A stretch of DNA of 14,496 nt, from assembly GCA_021837545.1 (NCBI GenBank), contig JAKBFR010000054.1, positions 1 through 14,496 on the forward strand. Direction: 5' to 3'. The DNA is from Bacillota bacterium. GTDB taxonomy: Bacteria; Bacillota_A; Clostridia; Clostridiales; Clostridiaceae. Positions within the stretch are counted from its first letter, which is position 1; each line of letters begins with the position of its first letter. The notes beneath the pieces are model-generated. The model was given only the letters and a program-made list of their open reading frames with translations, was not told the origin of the DNA and did no database searches. Shown in pieces: positions 1 to 7,214 of this stretch. A program made the position numbers and the translations under genes.

Positions 1-6
1 CTAAGC

Positions 7-35
7 TTTTCTGAATTGAAAAAATAAAGTATAAT
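7..35 (+). promoter_or_regulatory. Possible promoter of the HAD-hydrolase / exonuclease unit
   Basis: A perfect TATAAT lies at 30-35, 26 bases before the ATG at 62. The hexamer 17 bases upstream (7-12, TTTTCT) is a poor -35, and a TTGAAA at 16-21 is too close to act as one. The call rests on the -10 alone, and part of the promoter may lie outside the window. Confidence 0.25.
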
Positions 36-61
36 AAATAAGTAAAAAAGGATGTGGTAAA

Positions 62-790
62 ATGTCAAATGTAGGTGCATTTTTTGATTTAGATGGAACT
101 TTATACAGAGAAGGATTAATAACAGAAGTATTTAAAAAAATGGTTAAATATGAGATTATAGGGTCAGAAAGATGGTATAATGATGTAAGACCATATTTTA
201 TGAAATGGGATAAAAGGCAAGGCGATTATGATAATTACCTTTTAAAGATGATAGATATATATGTAGAATCCATTAAAGGATTGCAAAAATATCAAATGGA
301 CTATATAGCACAAAAAGTTGTGGATCAAAAAGGTGATAGAGTTTATACTTTCACGAGAGATAGGATAAAGTGGCATAAAGCGAGTAATCATACTTTGATC
401 ATAATATCAGGGTCACCTTCAGAACTTGTAAGCCAAATGGCTAAAAAATATGGATTCACAGATTACATAGGTGCGAAATACACTGTAGATAATGAGGGTG
501 TATATACAGGAGATGTTATTCCAATGTGGGATAGTAAAAGCAAAGCTAAGGCAATAAATGATTTTGTTAAAAAATATGATATAGATTTAAGTGCAAGTTA
601 TGCTTATGGAGATACAGCGGGAGATTATACTATGTTTAAAAATGTAAAGTACCCTTATTGTATGAATCCAACTAAAGAACTTTTGCAAAAAGTGCTAAAA
701 GATAGAGAATTAATAAAAAAAGTTAATGTCGTAGTTGAGAGAAAGGATGTAATATATAACTTGGATATTGAAGATATACAATTCTTATAG
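62..790 (+). CDS. HAD-IB family hydrolase (phosphoserine-phosphatase-like)
   Basis: A 242-residue haloacid dehalogenase-superfamily phosphatase, predicted cytoplasmic. All four HAD motifs are visible. Motif I is FFDLDGTL, with nucleophile Asp9 and acid/base Asp11. Motif II is IIISGS with Ser116. The motif III lysine lies in DSKSKAKAI (Lys161 or Lys163). Motif IV is YGDTAGDYTMF, with Asp184 and Asp188 for Mg2+. Residues 15-105 between motifs I and II are a helical C1-type cap, typical of the HAD-IB group that includes SerB. The length is normal for TIGR01490-like proteins. The start is supported by AAAAGGA just upstream. The next gene begins 14 bases after the stop on the same strand, so the two are probably cotranscribed. 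The substrate cannot be read from sequence: phosphoserine, another small phosphomonoester or a phospholipid head group are all possible. Confidence 0.9.
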   Translation: MSNVGAFFDLDGTLYREGLITEVFKKMVKYEIIGSERWYNDVRPYFMKWDKRQGDYDNYLLKMIDIYVESIKGLQKYQMDYIAQKVVDQKGDRVYTFTRDRIKWHKASNHTLIIISGSPSELVSQMAKKYGFTDYIGAKYTVDNEGVYTGDVIPMWDSKSKAKAINDFVKKYDIDLSASYAYGDTAGDYTMFKNVKYPYCMNPTKELLQKVLKDRELIKKVNVVVERKDVIYNLDIEDIQFL

Positions 791-804
791 GAAAGAGTGA
801 TACT

Positions 805-1551
805 GTGATTATTCGTGAAAATAGGGTAAAGGTAAAAAATTTTGAGGATGAATTTATGATGAAGTCTCAAGATAGAGAGTATAATCCTGAAGAAATTATC
901 TTCTTTGATCTTGAACATTATGTTTATAAAAAACCCAAATGCATTGGAGTATTTGGTGCATGTGAGTATGACAATAAAAATAATCATATATTGGTTACTC
1001 AATATATGATTGAAGATAGAGATGAAGCCATAAATATATTATATCTTGCAAAAGAATATTTTATAAGAATGAAAGAAAAAGGTAAAAAAACAATAGTTAC
1101 ATTTTCAGGCAATAATGATTTTACAGTTATTAATTATCTTTTTAAGGAAAATGGCATAGAGTATAACTTTGGTGAAGAATTTGATTCAATTGATATTCAA
1201 AAGGAATATGAAAAAGAGAAAAAGGTATCTACTGGGCTTAAAAAATTAGAAAAGGTATTTGATATTGAAAGAGAAGGCGAAGTTATTAGTGGATCAAATT
1301 TAGCTAAAACTTTTCATAAAGTTATGAAGGATAAAAGTTATTTTAAAAGGATGCCAGAAGAAAAAATAGAAAAGATACTACTTTATAATGAGCAAGATGT
1401 TATAAATTTATTATATATATATATTAACTGGAAGAAATATATTTTTGAAGATTCTATAGAAGATATTATAGAAGATGAAATCGCTCTGAAAAATATAGAT
1501 GATTCAGAAGATTATAATATGAATGAAGATGAATTAAATACTGATTTGTAA
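805..1551 (+). CDS. YprB-type RNase H-like (DEDDh-like) exonuclease domain protein
   Basis: A 248-residue protein of the RNase_H_2/YprB family, a probable 3'-5' exonuclease-fold nuclease of unknown substrate. The first acidic pair is in FFDLEHYV (Asp35, Glu37), the second acid is in TFSGNNDF (Asp105), and the last conserved block is YNEQDVINLLYIY (Asp198). The last 35 residues are a very acidic tail. The start is GTG at 805, preceded by GGAAAG at 791-796, 14 bases after the upstream stop. An in-frame ATG at 856 (residue 18) would still keep the first catalytic motif. B. subtilis YprB is longer and has TPR-like repeats at its C-terminus, which are missing here, so this is the stand-alone nuclease domain. 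It probably forms an operon with the HAD hydrolase; no shared pathway is evident. Confidence 0.82.
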   Translation: MIIRENRVKVKNFEDEFMMKSQDREYNPEEIIFFDLEHYVYKKPKCIGVFGACEYDNKNNHILVTQYMIEDRDEAINILYLAKEYFIRMKEKGKKTIVTFSGNNDFTVINYLFKENGIEYNFGEEFDSIDIQKEYEKEKKVSTGLKKLEKVFDIEREGEVISGSNLAKTFHKVMKDKSYFKRMPEEKIEKILLYNEQDVINLLYIYINWKKYIFEDSIEDIIEDEIALKNIDDSEDYNMNEDELNTDL

Positions 1552-1592
1552 ATTAAAAACATAGTAATCACTACTTTCTTTTTAATTTACAA
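1546..1592 (+). terminator. Long inverted repeat overlapping the exonuclease stop codon
   Basis: A perfect 14-bp inverted repeat (TTGTAAATTAAAAA at 1546-1559, its complement at 1579-1592) starts inside the last codon and includes the TAA stop. A small inner TAGT/ACTA helix sits in the 19-base loop. No U-tract follows directly (CTTTCGG comes next), so as an intrinsic terminator it is weak. A role in mRNA 3'-end stabilisation is equally possible. T-rich sequence follows at about 1612-1632. Confidence 0.4.
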
Positions 1593-1650
1593 CTTTCGGT
1601 AATTTAAATAAATTTATCTTTATTTTTTCTTTATATTAGATTAAAATTAT

Positions 1651-1711
1651 TATAAGTAAAAATAACAATATAGTTTAAGAGAGAATATTATTCTGAGTAA
1701 TATACTCTTTT
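1651..1711 (+). promoter_or_regulatory. glnS leader: -10-like hexamer and terminator-like hairpin
   Basis: TATAAG at 1651-1656 could be a -10, with no convincing -35 at 17 bases. Downstream, 1677-1690 pairs with 1698-1711 (6 bp, one A-A mismatch, then 7 bp including one G-U) around loop TTCTGAG. It is followed by a short T-rich stretch (TTTTCTTAATT). It could end readthrough from the upstream unit or attenuate glnS. No T-box sequence (GGTGG...CGCG) is present in this leader. Confidence 0.4.
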
Positions 1712-1746
1712 CTTAATTAAAATACATTTATAAGTGAGGTAATACT

Positions 1747-3408
1747 ATGTCAAACGAAATTAATTCGTCTAATTTTATAAGAAATATCGTCATAGAGGAT
1801 TTAGAACAAGGTAAACATAAGGAAATAATTACTCGTTTCCCACCAGAACCTAACGGCTACTTACATATAGGTCACGCTAAATCTATTCTTTTAAATTTTG
1901 GTTTAGCAGATGAGTTTAAAGGAAAGACTCATTTGAGATTTGATGATACTAACCCTGTTAAAGAGGACACGGAATATGTTGAATCAATTAAGGAAGATGT
2001 AAAATGGCTTGGTGGAAATTGGGATGAACTTTTCTTTGCGTCTAATTATTTTGATGAAATGTATAATAGAGCCATTCTACTAATAAAAAAAGGTGAAGCT
2101 TATGTTTGTGATTTAACAGCTGAAGAAGCTAAAGAGTATAGAGGAACATTAACTAAGCCTGGCACCGAAAGTCCTTACAGAAATAGATCTGTGGAAGAAA
2201 ACTTGGATTTATTTGAAAGAATGAAAAATGGAGAATTTGCTGATGGTGAAAAGGTTCTTAGAGCTAAAATAGATATGGCTTCAGCAAATATAAATATGAG
2301 AGATCCTATTATATACAGAATATCTCATTCTACTCACCATAATACTGGTGACAAATGGTGCATATATCCTATGTATGACTTCGCTCATCCATTGGAAGAT
2401 GCTATTGAACATATAACTCACTCTATTTGTACTTTAGAATTTGAAGATCATAGACCACTTTACGATTGGGTTGTAAGCGAATGCGAAATGGAATCTACTC
2501 CAAGGCAAATAGAATTTGCCAGATTAAATATGACTAATACGGTTATGAGTAAGAGAAAACTTAAACAACTAGTTGATGAAAAAGTAGTTGATGGATGGGA
2601 TGACCCTAGAATGCCAACTATTTGTGGACTTAGAAGAAAAGGTTGCACTCCTGAAGCGCTTCGAAATTTCTGCACAGCTATTGGAGTTGCTAAAGCTAAT
2701 TCTATAGTTGACTCACAAATGTTAGATTACTTTGTAAGAGAAGATTTACAACTTAAAGCACCACTAGCTATGGCTGTATTAAATCCGCTAAAACTTGTAA
2801 TAACTAATTACCCTGAAAATGAAACAGAAATGCTTGAAATAGAAAATAATTCTAAAGATGAAGCACAAGGTACAAGATTCGTTCCATTCTCTAGAGAAAT
2901 ATATATTGAAAGAGAAGACTTTATGGAAATTCCTGCTAAGAAATACTTTAGACTATTTCCTGGTAACGAAGTTAGACTAAAGGGAGCATATTTTGTTAAA
3001 TGTAATGAAATAATTAAAGATGAAAATGGTATGGTTACAGAAATTCACTGTACTTATGATCCAGAAACTAAGAGTGGTTCTGGCTTCACTGGTAGAAAAG
3101 TTAAGGCAACTATCCATTGGGTAGATGTAAAATCTTGCGTTTCTGCTGAATTTAGATTATATGAACCATTAATATTAGATGATATTGAAGAAAACGAAGG
3201 TAAAAATTTCTTAGAACAAATAAATCCAAATTCAATGGAAATATTACAAGGTTTCATTGAACCAACAGCAATTAAAGATGCTAAACCTCAAGATAAATTC
3301 CAAATGGTTAGAAATGGATTCTTTACTGTAGATACTAAATATACTACTGCTGATAAATTAGTATTTAATAGAATAGTGTCATTGAAATCATCATTTAAGT
3401 TGAGCTAA
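1747..3408 (+). CDS. glnS: Glutaminyl-tRNA synthetase
   Basis: A 553-residue class I aminoacyl-tRNA synthetase that charges tRNA-Gln with glutamine using ATP, in the cytoplasm. The Rossmann catalytic domain opens with [17 protein letters not shown], with the HIGH signature at residues 40-43. The KMSKS equivalent is VMSKRKL at 266-272. The C-terminal half is the two-barrel anticodon-binding region of GlnRS, including [12 protein letters not shown] near residue 455. Length matches bacterial GlnRS (about 550). [12 protein letters not shown] is the GlnRS form of the motif; GluRS has PSPTG. The ATG is preceded by AGTGAGGT. The gene looks monocistronic, between a leader hairpin and a strong terminator. 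Most Firmicutes lack GlnRS and use a misacylating GluRS plus GatCAB, so glnS in a clostridial-looking genome is usually explained by past lateral gain; that history is inferred. Confidence 0.97.
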   Translation: MSNEINSSNFIRNIVIEDLEQGKHKEIITRFPPEPNGYLHIGHAKSILLNFGLADEFKGKTHLRFDDTNPVKEDTEYVESIKEDVKWLGGNWDELFFASNYFDEMYNRAILLIKKGEAYVCDLTAEEAKEYRGTLTKPGTESPYRNRSVEENLDLFERMKNGEFADGEKVLRAKIDMASANINMRDPIIYRISHSTHHNTGDKWCIYPMYDFAHPLEDAIEHITHSICTLEFEDHRPLYDWVVSECEMESTPRQIEFARLNMTNTVMSKRKLKQLVDEKVVDGWDDPRMPTICGLRRKGCTPEALRNFCTAIGVAKANSIVDSQMLDYFVREDLQLKAPLAMAVLNPLKLVITNYPENETEMLEIENNSKDEAQGTRFVPFSREIYIEREDFMEIPAKKYFRLFPGNEVRLKGAYFVKCNEIIKDENGMVTEIHCTYDPETKSGSGFTGRKVKATIHWVDVKSCVSAEFRLYEPLILDDIEENEGKNFLEQINPNSMEILQGFIEPTAIKDAKPQDKFQMVRNGFFTVDTKYTTADKLVFNRIVSLKSSFKLS

Positions 3409-3445
3409 TTTAGGCTTAGGCAAACTTAGTTTATAGAAAACATTC

Positions 3446-3491
3446 AAAAAAGGATAATTTTTTGCTAATGCAAAGGAGTATCCTTTTTTTT
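3446..3491 (+). terminator. Intrinsic terminator of glnS
   Basis: AAAAAAGGATA (3446-3456) pairs with TATCCTTTTTT (3479-3489). An inner helix TTTTGC/GCAAAG closes on a TAAT loop, giving an extended stem followed by a T run at 3484-3491. It starts 38 bases after the glnS stop. Confidence 0.85.
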
Positions 3492-3589
3492 GCTAGTACA
3501 GAAGTATGACTTAATATGACATGCTACTCTTTTTTCTAGTACAATGAATAAATTTTATATCAAAAGACAACCTATATATGTTGCAATTA

Positions 3590-3665
3590 TCAATGTTCAA
3601 TACTCAATGCTCAATTATAACTAGAATTATTATATGATTTTTGAAATTGACAATGAATAATTATT
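3590..3665. repeat. 7-bp periodic TCAATNN repeat element, copy A
   Basis: Four heptads in exact 7-base phase lie at 3590-3617: TCAATGT, TCAATAC, TCAATGC, TCAATTA. A partial inverse half (AATTGACAATGAATAATTATT) at about 3645-3665 can pair loosely with the left half. The segment AATTATCAATGTTCAAT closely matches AATTGTCAATGTTCAAT in copy B at 5219-5287. This looks like a dispersed intergenic repeat; I see no coding potential. Confidence 0.7.
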
Positions 3666-3666
3666 T

Positions 3667-3695
3667 TTACGACATATATAGTACATAGATATAAT
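3667..3695 (+). promoter_or_regulatory. Probable promoter of the sugar-binding protein gene
   Basis: TATAAT at 3690-3695 lies 17 bases after a weak -35 (TTACGA, 3667-3672) and 29 bases before the chosen ATG at 3725. The perfect -10 and short leader support it. The -35 overlaps the end of heptad repeat copy A. Confidence 0.45.
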
Positions 3696-3724
3696 AATTT
3701 AAAGAAATGTACATGGAGGACAAA

Positions 3725-4768
3725 ATGAATAGAATAAAAAAAATACTATCACTTATTATAATTTCTATATTACTATCCCATAGCGTTAAAACTAATGTAT
3801 ATGCTGTTCAAAATATCTACACTCAAAATCCAGTTAATGTAGGAGTATTCTTACATAATTTTAATGACCAATTTATTTCTAATGTTAAGAAAAACTTAGA
3901 AGATATTCAAAAGGAAAATGAAAACAAAGTTAGATTTACTTTTTTTGATGCGAAAGATAATCAACTTAGTCAAAATGAAAGTATTGATCAAGCAATTAAT
4001 AAAAAAATTGATCTTTTAATAATAAATTTAGTCAATAGAAATAAGGATCAAATTGAAGGTGTTATTGATAGAGTTATTAAAAGAAATATTCCATTAATCA
4101 TATATGGATCTTCAAATAAAGAAATCACAGATTTTATTAGAACTTATAATAGAGCTATTGTTATAGGTGGGGATAACAAGCAGTCTGGCTTTCTACAAGG
4201 AAAAATTCTTGCTAATGTATGGAATGCTAATAAAAAAAATTTTGATAGAAATAAAGATGATATAATGCAGTATGTTCTGTTCCAAGGTACATATGATAGC
4301 TTAGCAGCAATTGAAAGAACTAAATATTCTATTCAAACAATTAATGAGGCTGGAATAAAAACTGAGCAACTTTCATCAGTAGTTTGTAATTGGGATGAAG
4401 AATGTACAAAAATCGCTATGGAATCAATGTTTTTAGTTAATGGTAATAAAATCGAAGCTATACTTTCTAATAATGATGCCATGGCAATAGGTGCTATTAA
4501 AGCCCTACAAAAATATGGCTTTAATAAAGGTGGAGGCTCAAAATATATTCCAATTGTTGGCGTTGATGGCTTACCGGAGGCTAAGGAATTTATTAATCAA
4601 GGAATTATGACGGGTACTGTTGTGCAAGATCCTAGTGAACATGCAAAAGCCATTTATACAATCGGAATGAATATGATCTCTGGTACTACTCCTCTTAATG
4701 GTACAAATTATAAATTTGATGAAACAGGAATTACAGTTAGACTCTCTCTGCAAGAATATGTTAAATAA
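3725..4768 (+). CDS. Galactose-type ABC transporter substrate-binding protein (MglB-like), orphan
   Basis: A periplasmic-binding-protein-4 fold protein of 347 residues, predicted secreted. ATG 3725 is chosen over ATG 3707 because GGAGGA (3715-3720) lies just upstream of it. Residues 1-27 form a signal peptide (NRIKK, hydrophobic core, cleavage near VYA) with no lipobox cysteine. Family blocks include HNFNDQF (44-50), SNNDAMAIGAIKAL (248-261) and VGVDGLPEA (278-286). Against E. coli MglB from memory, sugar-contact positions Asp14, Phe16, Arg158, Trp183, Asn211 and Asp236 appear kept (Asp48, Phe50, Arg198, Trp223, Asn250, Asp281). The Asn91, His152, Asp154 and Asn256 positions appear changed (Gly128, Ser192, Ala194, Gln301). 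No permease or ATPase gene adjoins it. It may bind another sugar or act as an extracellular sensor partner. A strong promoter-side -10 and a terminator suggest a single-gene transcript. Confidence 0.88.
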   Translation: MNRIKKILSLIIISILLSHSVKTNVYAVQNIYTQNPVNVGVFLHNFNDQFISNVKKNLEDIQKENENKVRFTFFDAKDNQLSQNESIDQAINKKIDLLIINLVNRNKDQIEGVIDRVIKRNIPLIIYGSSNKEITDFIRTYNRAIVIGGDNKQSGFLQGKILANVWNANKKNFDRNKDDIMQYVLFQGTYDSLAAIERTKYSIQTINEAGIKTEQLSSVVCNWDEECTKIAMESMFLVNGNKIEAILSNNDAMAIGAIKALQKYGFNKGGGSKYIPIVGVDGLPEAKEFINQGIMTGTVVQDPSEHAKAIYTIGMNMISGTTPLNGTNYKFDETGITVRLSLQEYVK

Positions 4769-4772
4769 TTAT

Positions 4773-4819
4773 AAAAATAAGAATGGTTTAATCATTACAG
4801 TTAAACCATTCTTATTTTT
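4773..4819. terminator. Bidirectional intrinsic terminator
   Basis: A perfect 19-bp stem (4773-4791 with 4801-4819) encloses a 9-base loop TCATTACAG. The arms begin AAAAATAAG and end CTTATTTTT, giving a U-tract on both strands. It ends the binding-protein transcript on the plus strand and can end the small-ORF transcript on the minus strand. Confidence 0.92.
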
Positions 4820-4868
4820 AATAGTTTGTGAATATACCTTGATATTTAAAGGTTAGAGTTTTTACAGA

Positions 4869-4964
4869 CTAAATAGAAATTTGACTTTCGTGTTTTTCAA
4901 AGAAGTCCACACGTGGTCCTAAATATTTTATTTTATGCATAGCTGAATATTCAGTCTTTTTCAT
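4869..4964 (-). CDS. Small ORF, 31 residues, unknown function
   Basis: A minus-strand frame from ATG (4962-4964) to TAG (4869-4871). AGGGGTGAG (4970-4978) lies 5 bases before the ATG, which is ideal Shine-Dalgarno placement. The peptide begins MKKTEYSAMHKIKYLG and continues PRVDFFEKHESQISI. It is charged and basic at the start, with an amphipathic middle, no membrane segment, no cysteine and no signal peptide. A TTAAAA-17-TATAAA promoter candidate lies just upstream and the bidirectional hairpin 4773-4819 lies downstream, so it has the parts of an independent gene. I do not recognise the family. It could be a real small protein or a chance frame; the ribosome site and promoter favour a real one. 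Confidence 0.5.
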   Translation of the reverse strand: MKKTEYSAMHKIKYLGPRVDFFEKHESQISI

Positions 4965-4997
4965 TAAACTCACCCCTGATATTTATTTTACCTATAA

Positions 4998-5026
4998 TTT
5001 ATATAAATATACGCACCACGTTTTAA
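4998..5026 (-). promoter_or_regulatory. Candidate promoter of the 31-residue small ORF
   Basis: On the minus strand, TTAAAA (5026-5021) is followed 17 bases later by TATAAA (5003-4998). Transcription would begin near 4990, giving a leader of about 25 bases that contains the AGGGGTGAG ribosome site. In such AT-rich DNA these hexamers can also occur by chance. Confidence 0.35.
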
Positions 5027-5084
5027 TTGCACTTGTATATTGTCACATCGTAGGTTGGTTTAACAACTCAGTTTATACATACGC

Positions 5085-5130
5085 AAAAAAAAGAAAAAAC
5101 CAGTTAGTGTGAATTAATCACCCTAACTGG
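5085..5130 (-). terminator. Intrinsic terminator, minus strand (end of the gltX transcript)
   Basis: CCAGTTAGTGTGA (5100-5112) pairs with TCACCCTAACTGG (5118-5130) with one mismatch and loop ATTAA. On the minus strand the stem runs straight into a U-rich tract (complement of A-rich 5085-5099). It lies about 240 bases beyond the gltX stop with no gene between, so it is the likely end of that transcript. Confidence 0.8.
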
Positions 5131-5164
5131 CTTTGATTATTAAGTCTGTATTATAGATAAACAG

Positions 5165-5178
5165 GTACAAAGTTGTAC
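5165..5178. repeat. 14-bp palindrome GTACAAAGTTGTAC
   Basis: Arms GTACAA (5165-5170) and TTGTAC (5173-5178) flank a 2-base AG centre. It lies 40 bases outside heptad repeat copy B. It may be a protein-binding site or part of the same repeat element. No gene start is nearby for it to control. Confidence 0.35.
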
Positions 5179-5218
5179 TTATTCATCAATTAAATTGGTA
5201 ATTTAAAAGTACTAATTG

Positions 5219-5287
5219 TCAATGTTCAATGCTCAATTTTCAATTGTTAACCATTGAGCATTGATAATTGAATATTGATAATTAATC
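5219..5287. repeat. Palindromic 7-bp periodic repeat element, copy B
   Basis: Four heptads TCAATNN (TCAATGT, TCAATGC, TCAATTT, TCAATTG; 5219-5246) are followed by TTAACC (5247-5252). Then come four heptads of the inverse type ATTGANN (ATTGAGC, ATTGATA, ATTGAAT, ATTGATA; 5253-5280), then ATTAATC. The 7-base phase is exact on both sides, and the halves can form a long imperfect hairpin. It lies in the gltX 3' region. It shares the AATTnTCAATGTTCAAT start with copy A at 3590, so it is a dispersed element, not a chance run. Confidence 0.8.
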
Positions 5288-5366
5288 ACCAAGTATAAGT
5301 ATGATTTACAATGTGGGTATCTATACAACTCTCTTATATAAATAAATTGATTATAATTGAATTTAT

Positions 5367-7028
5367 TTATAGATTTAAAAATTTATCAAATCTGCTTATA
5401 GTATTTTCTTTACCTATAATTTGCATAATTGTATAAATATCAGGTGAATTAGTTCTATGAGTTAAGGCAGCTCTAACTGCTCCTGCAACATCAGAAATCA
5501 TACCTTTATATTGATCTGGATTTGCTTTGAAGTCTTTTCTATTAGCACAGTATCCAAGTTTAAGTCCGATCTCCTTTAAATCATCAAACCAAGCTTCTTG
5601 ATTTCCTACATTAAAGTTAAATTCATTTTTATAAACTTCTACTACAGCCTTAGCAGCTTCTAATGTAACTCCTTTTGGTAGTTCTATTTGTTCTACTGTT
5701 TCTTTATCAAATAATTCATCAAAGAAATAGAATACCTTATCTTTTACTTCATCCCATTTAGCAAAGTCTTTTCTTGGCTTTGGACTTTCTTTATCTATAT
5801 TAAACATTTCTTTTGCCATAGTTTCATTTTCTGTAACTAATCTACACATTTCTGCATCAAACTCTTTAGCCCAAGCTACATAACTATCATAAACATCAGT
5901 AGCTTTCATAGCAGCTATACGATCTTTAGATACATCATTTAATTTAACTAAATCAAATAATGCTCCACTTTTACCCATTTTTTCTAAATGAACTTCAAAC
6001 TCATGATAATCAGCTTTAGGATTTTCAGCTCTCCATTCTTCAAAAGTAGAGTTAACTATATTAAGTAAATATTCAATTACTGTTATAGTTGGGAATCCAA
6101 CTTCCTTATAGTAAGAAACAGCAGCTTCTGGATCTTTTCTCTTTGAAAGCTTTCTCTTTGATCCACCATCTTGCTTCATTATTGTTGGGATATGAGCATA
6201 TCTTGGAGCTTCAAAGCCTAAAACTTCAAATAATTGAACATGTATAGGAAGTGATGATAGCCATTCTTCTCCTCTTATTACATCTGTAGTTCTCATTAAG
6301 AAATCATCTATTGCATGAGCAAAGTGATATGTAGGAAGTCCATCTCCTTTAATAAGTACTATATCTTGATTGTTTTCTGGGAATGATATATCACCCTTTA
6401 TTAAGTCGTGGAATTCAACTCTAGTTTCAGGGCTACCTGGAGATTTTAATCTTATTATATATTGTTCTCCATTTTCAAGTCTCTTTATAGCTTCTTCTTC
6501 AGTTATATTTCTAAACTTAGCATATTCTCCATAGTAACCTGGAGTTATTTTATTAGCTATTTGCTTTTCTCGGAGCTCTGCTAATTCTTCTGGAGTACAG
6601 AAACATGGATAAGCTAAACCTTTTATAAGCAAATTTTTAGCAAAAGTATTGTATATATGCGCTCTTTGGCTTTGTCTATATGGACCATATTCACCTTTAG
6701 AAGTTTCTTGGCCTGTCATACCTTCATTAAAATCCATACCAAAGTTATGCATAGTTGCTACAGTATCATCTATTGCACCCTCAACTTCTCTCTTTTGGTC
6801 AGTATCTTCTATTCTTAAATAAAAGACTCCGTCTGTTTGATTTGCTAATCGCTCATTTATTAATGCAGCAAAAATTCCACCTATATGTTGGAATCCAGTT
6901 GGGCTTGGTGCATATCTTGTAACTTTTGCACCTTCTTTAAGGTTTCTCTTTGGATATTTTTCGATATAATATTCAGTTGTATGTTCTACATTTCCAAATA
7001 TTATATTTGCAAATTTTTCAAAATTCAT
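5367..7028 (-). CDS. gltX: Glutamyl-tRNA synthetase (long, about 550-residue type)
   Basis: A class I synthetase that charges tRNA-Glu in the cytoplasm. ATG 7028 is preferred, giving 553 residues, because AAGGAGAG sits just upstream; the TTG at 7064 lies upstream of that ribosome site. The catalytic domain carries [14 protein letters not shown] (residues 38-51), in which the last His of HIGH is Gly. The second signature is KLSKR at 293-297, and [12 protein letters not shown] is also visible. C-terminal residues from about 350 form the helical anticodon-binding domain. PCFCTPEEL (Cys142, Cys144) matches the first half of the GluRS zinc site. The following [11 protein letters not shown] lacks the second Cys/His pair, so zinc is probably not held in the usual way. 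It lies 187 nt downstream of DUF1697 and its T-box on the same strand; whether they share a transcript is open. Confidence 0.95.
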   Translation of the reverse strand: MNFEKFANIIFGNVEHTTEYYIEKYPKRNLKEGAKVTRYAPSPTGFQHIGGIFAALINERLANQTDGVFYLRIEDTDQKREVEGAIDDTVATMHNFGMDFNEGMTGQETSKGEYGPYRQSQRAHIYNTFAKNLLIKGLAYPCFCTPEELAELREKQIANKITPGYYGEYAKFRNITEEEAIKRLENGEQYIIRLKSPGSPETRVEFHDLIKGDISFPENNQDIVLIKGDGLPTYHFAHAIDDFLMRTTDVIRGEEWLSSLPIHVQLFEVLGFEAPRYAHIPTIMKQDGGSKRKLSKRKDPEAAVSYYKEVGFPTITVIEYLLNIVNSTFEEWRAENPKADYHEFEVHLEKMGKSGALFDLVKLNDVSKDRIAAMKATDVYDSYVAWAKEFDAEMCRLVTENETMAKEMFNIDKESPKPRKDFAKWDEVKDKVFYFFDELFDKETVEQIELPKGVTLEAAKAVVEVYKNEFNFNVGNQEAWFDDLKEIGLKLGYCANRKDFKANPDQYKGMISDVAGAVRAALTHRTNSPDIYTIMQIIGKENTISRFDKFLNL

Positions 7029-7060
7029 TATGTATTTCTCTCCTTTTAAATATATCCTGT

Positions 7061-7083
7061 ACAAGGTATTATAAGCCCCTTGT
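7061..7083 (-). promoter_or_regulatory. Dyad overlapping a possible gltX -10
   Basis: ACAAGG (7061-7066) and CCTTGT (7078-7083) form a 6-bp dyad. On the minus strand a perfect TATAAT (7073-7068) sits between the arms, 40 bases before the gltX ATG. The 17-base-upstream hexamer TAAATT is a poor -35. It could be a regulated gltX promoter with an operator over the -10, or a small hairpin in a longer transcript. Confidence 0.3.
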
Positions 7084-7214
7084 CATGGCAATTTATATAA
7101 ATTACACATAAATAAATGTATAATAAATTTAAACTATTTAATAATCGTAAATAATTCATGCTTTAAAAAGTTACATATAAATGTATTTTTAATTATATTG
7201 ATATGCTCTAATAA

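Noticed and set aside
655..1002. A 115-codon minus-strand frame opposite the end of the HAD gene and the start of the exonuclease gene.
   Set aside because: It overlaps two well-supported genes, has no ribosome site that I can see and no recognisable motif.
1593..1746. A T-box in the glnS leader.
   Set aside because: No GGTGG...CGCG sequence and no Stem I pattern are present; only a simple hairpin.
2460..3257. Two minus-strand frames of 71 and 67 codons inside glnS.
   Set aside because: They are mirror frames of a strongly conserved gene and have no signals of their own.
3647..3652. TTGACA as a -35 for the binding-protein gene.
   Set aside because: No -10 lies 16-18 bases downstream; it belongs to the heptad repeat, and the TATAAT at 3690 is too far away.
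4571..4753. A 60-codon minus-strand frame inside the binding-protein gene.
   Set aside because: It lies fully opposite conserved coding sequence and lacks a convincing start region.
5219..5287. Could the heptad repeats be a CRISPR array?
   Set aside because: Units are 7 bases with no spacers and the second half is inverted; no cas gene is present.
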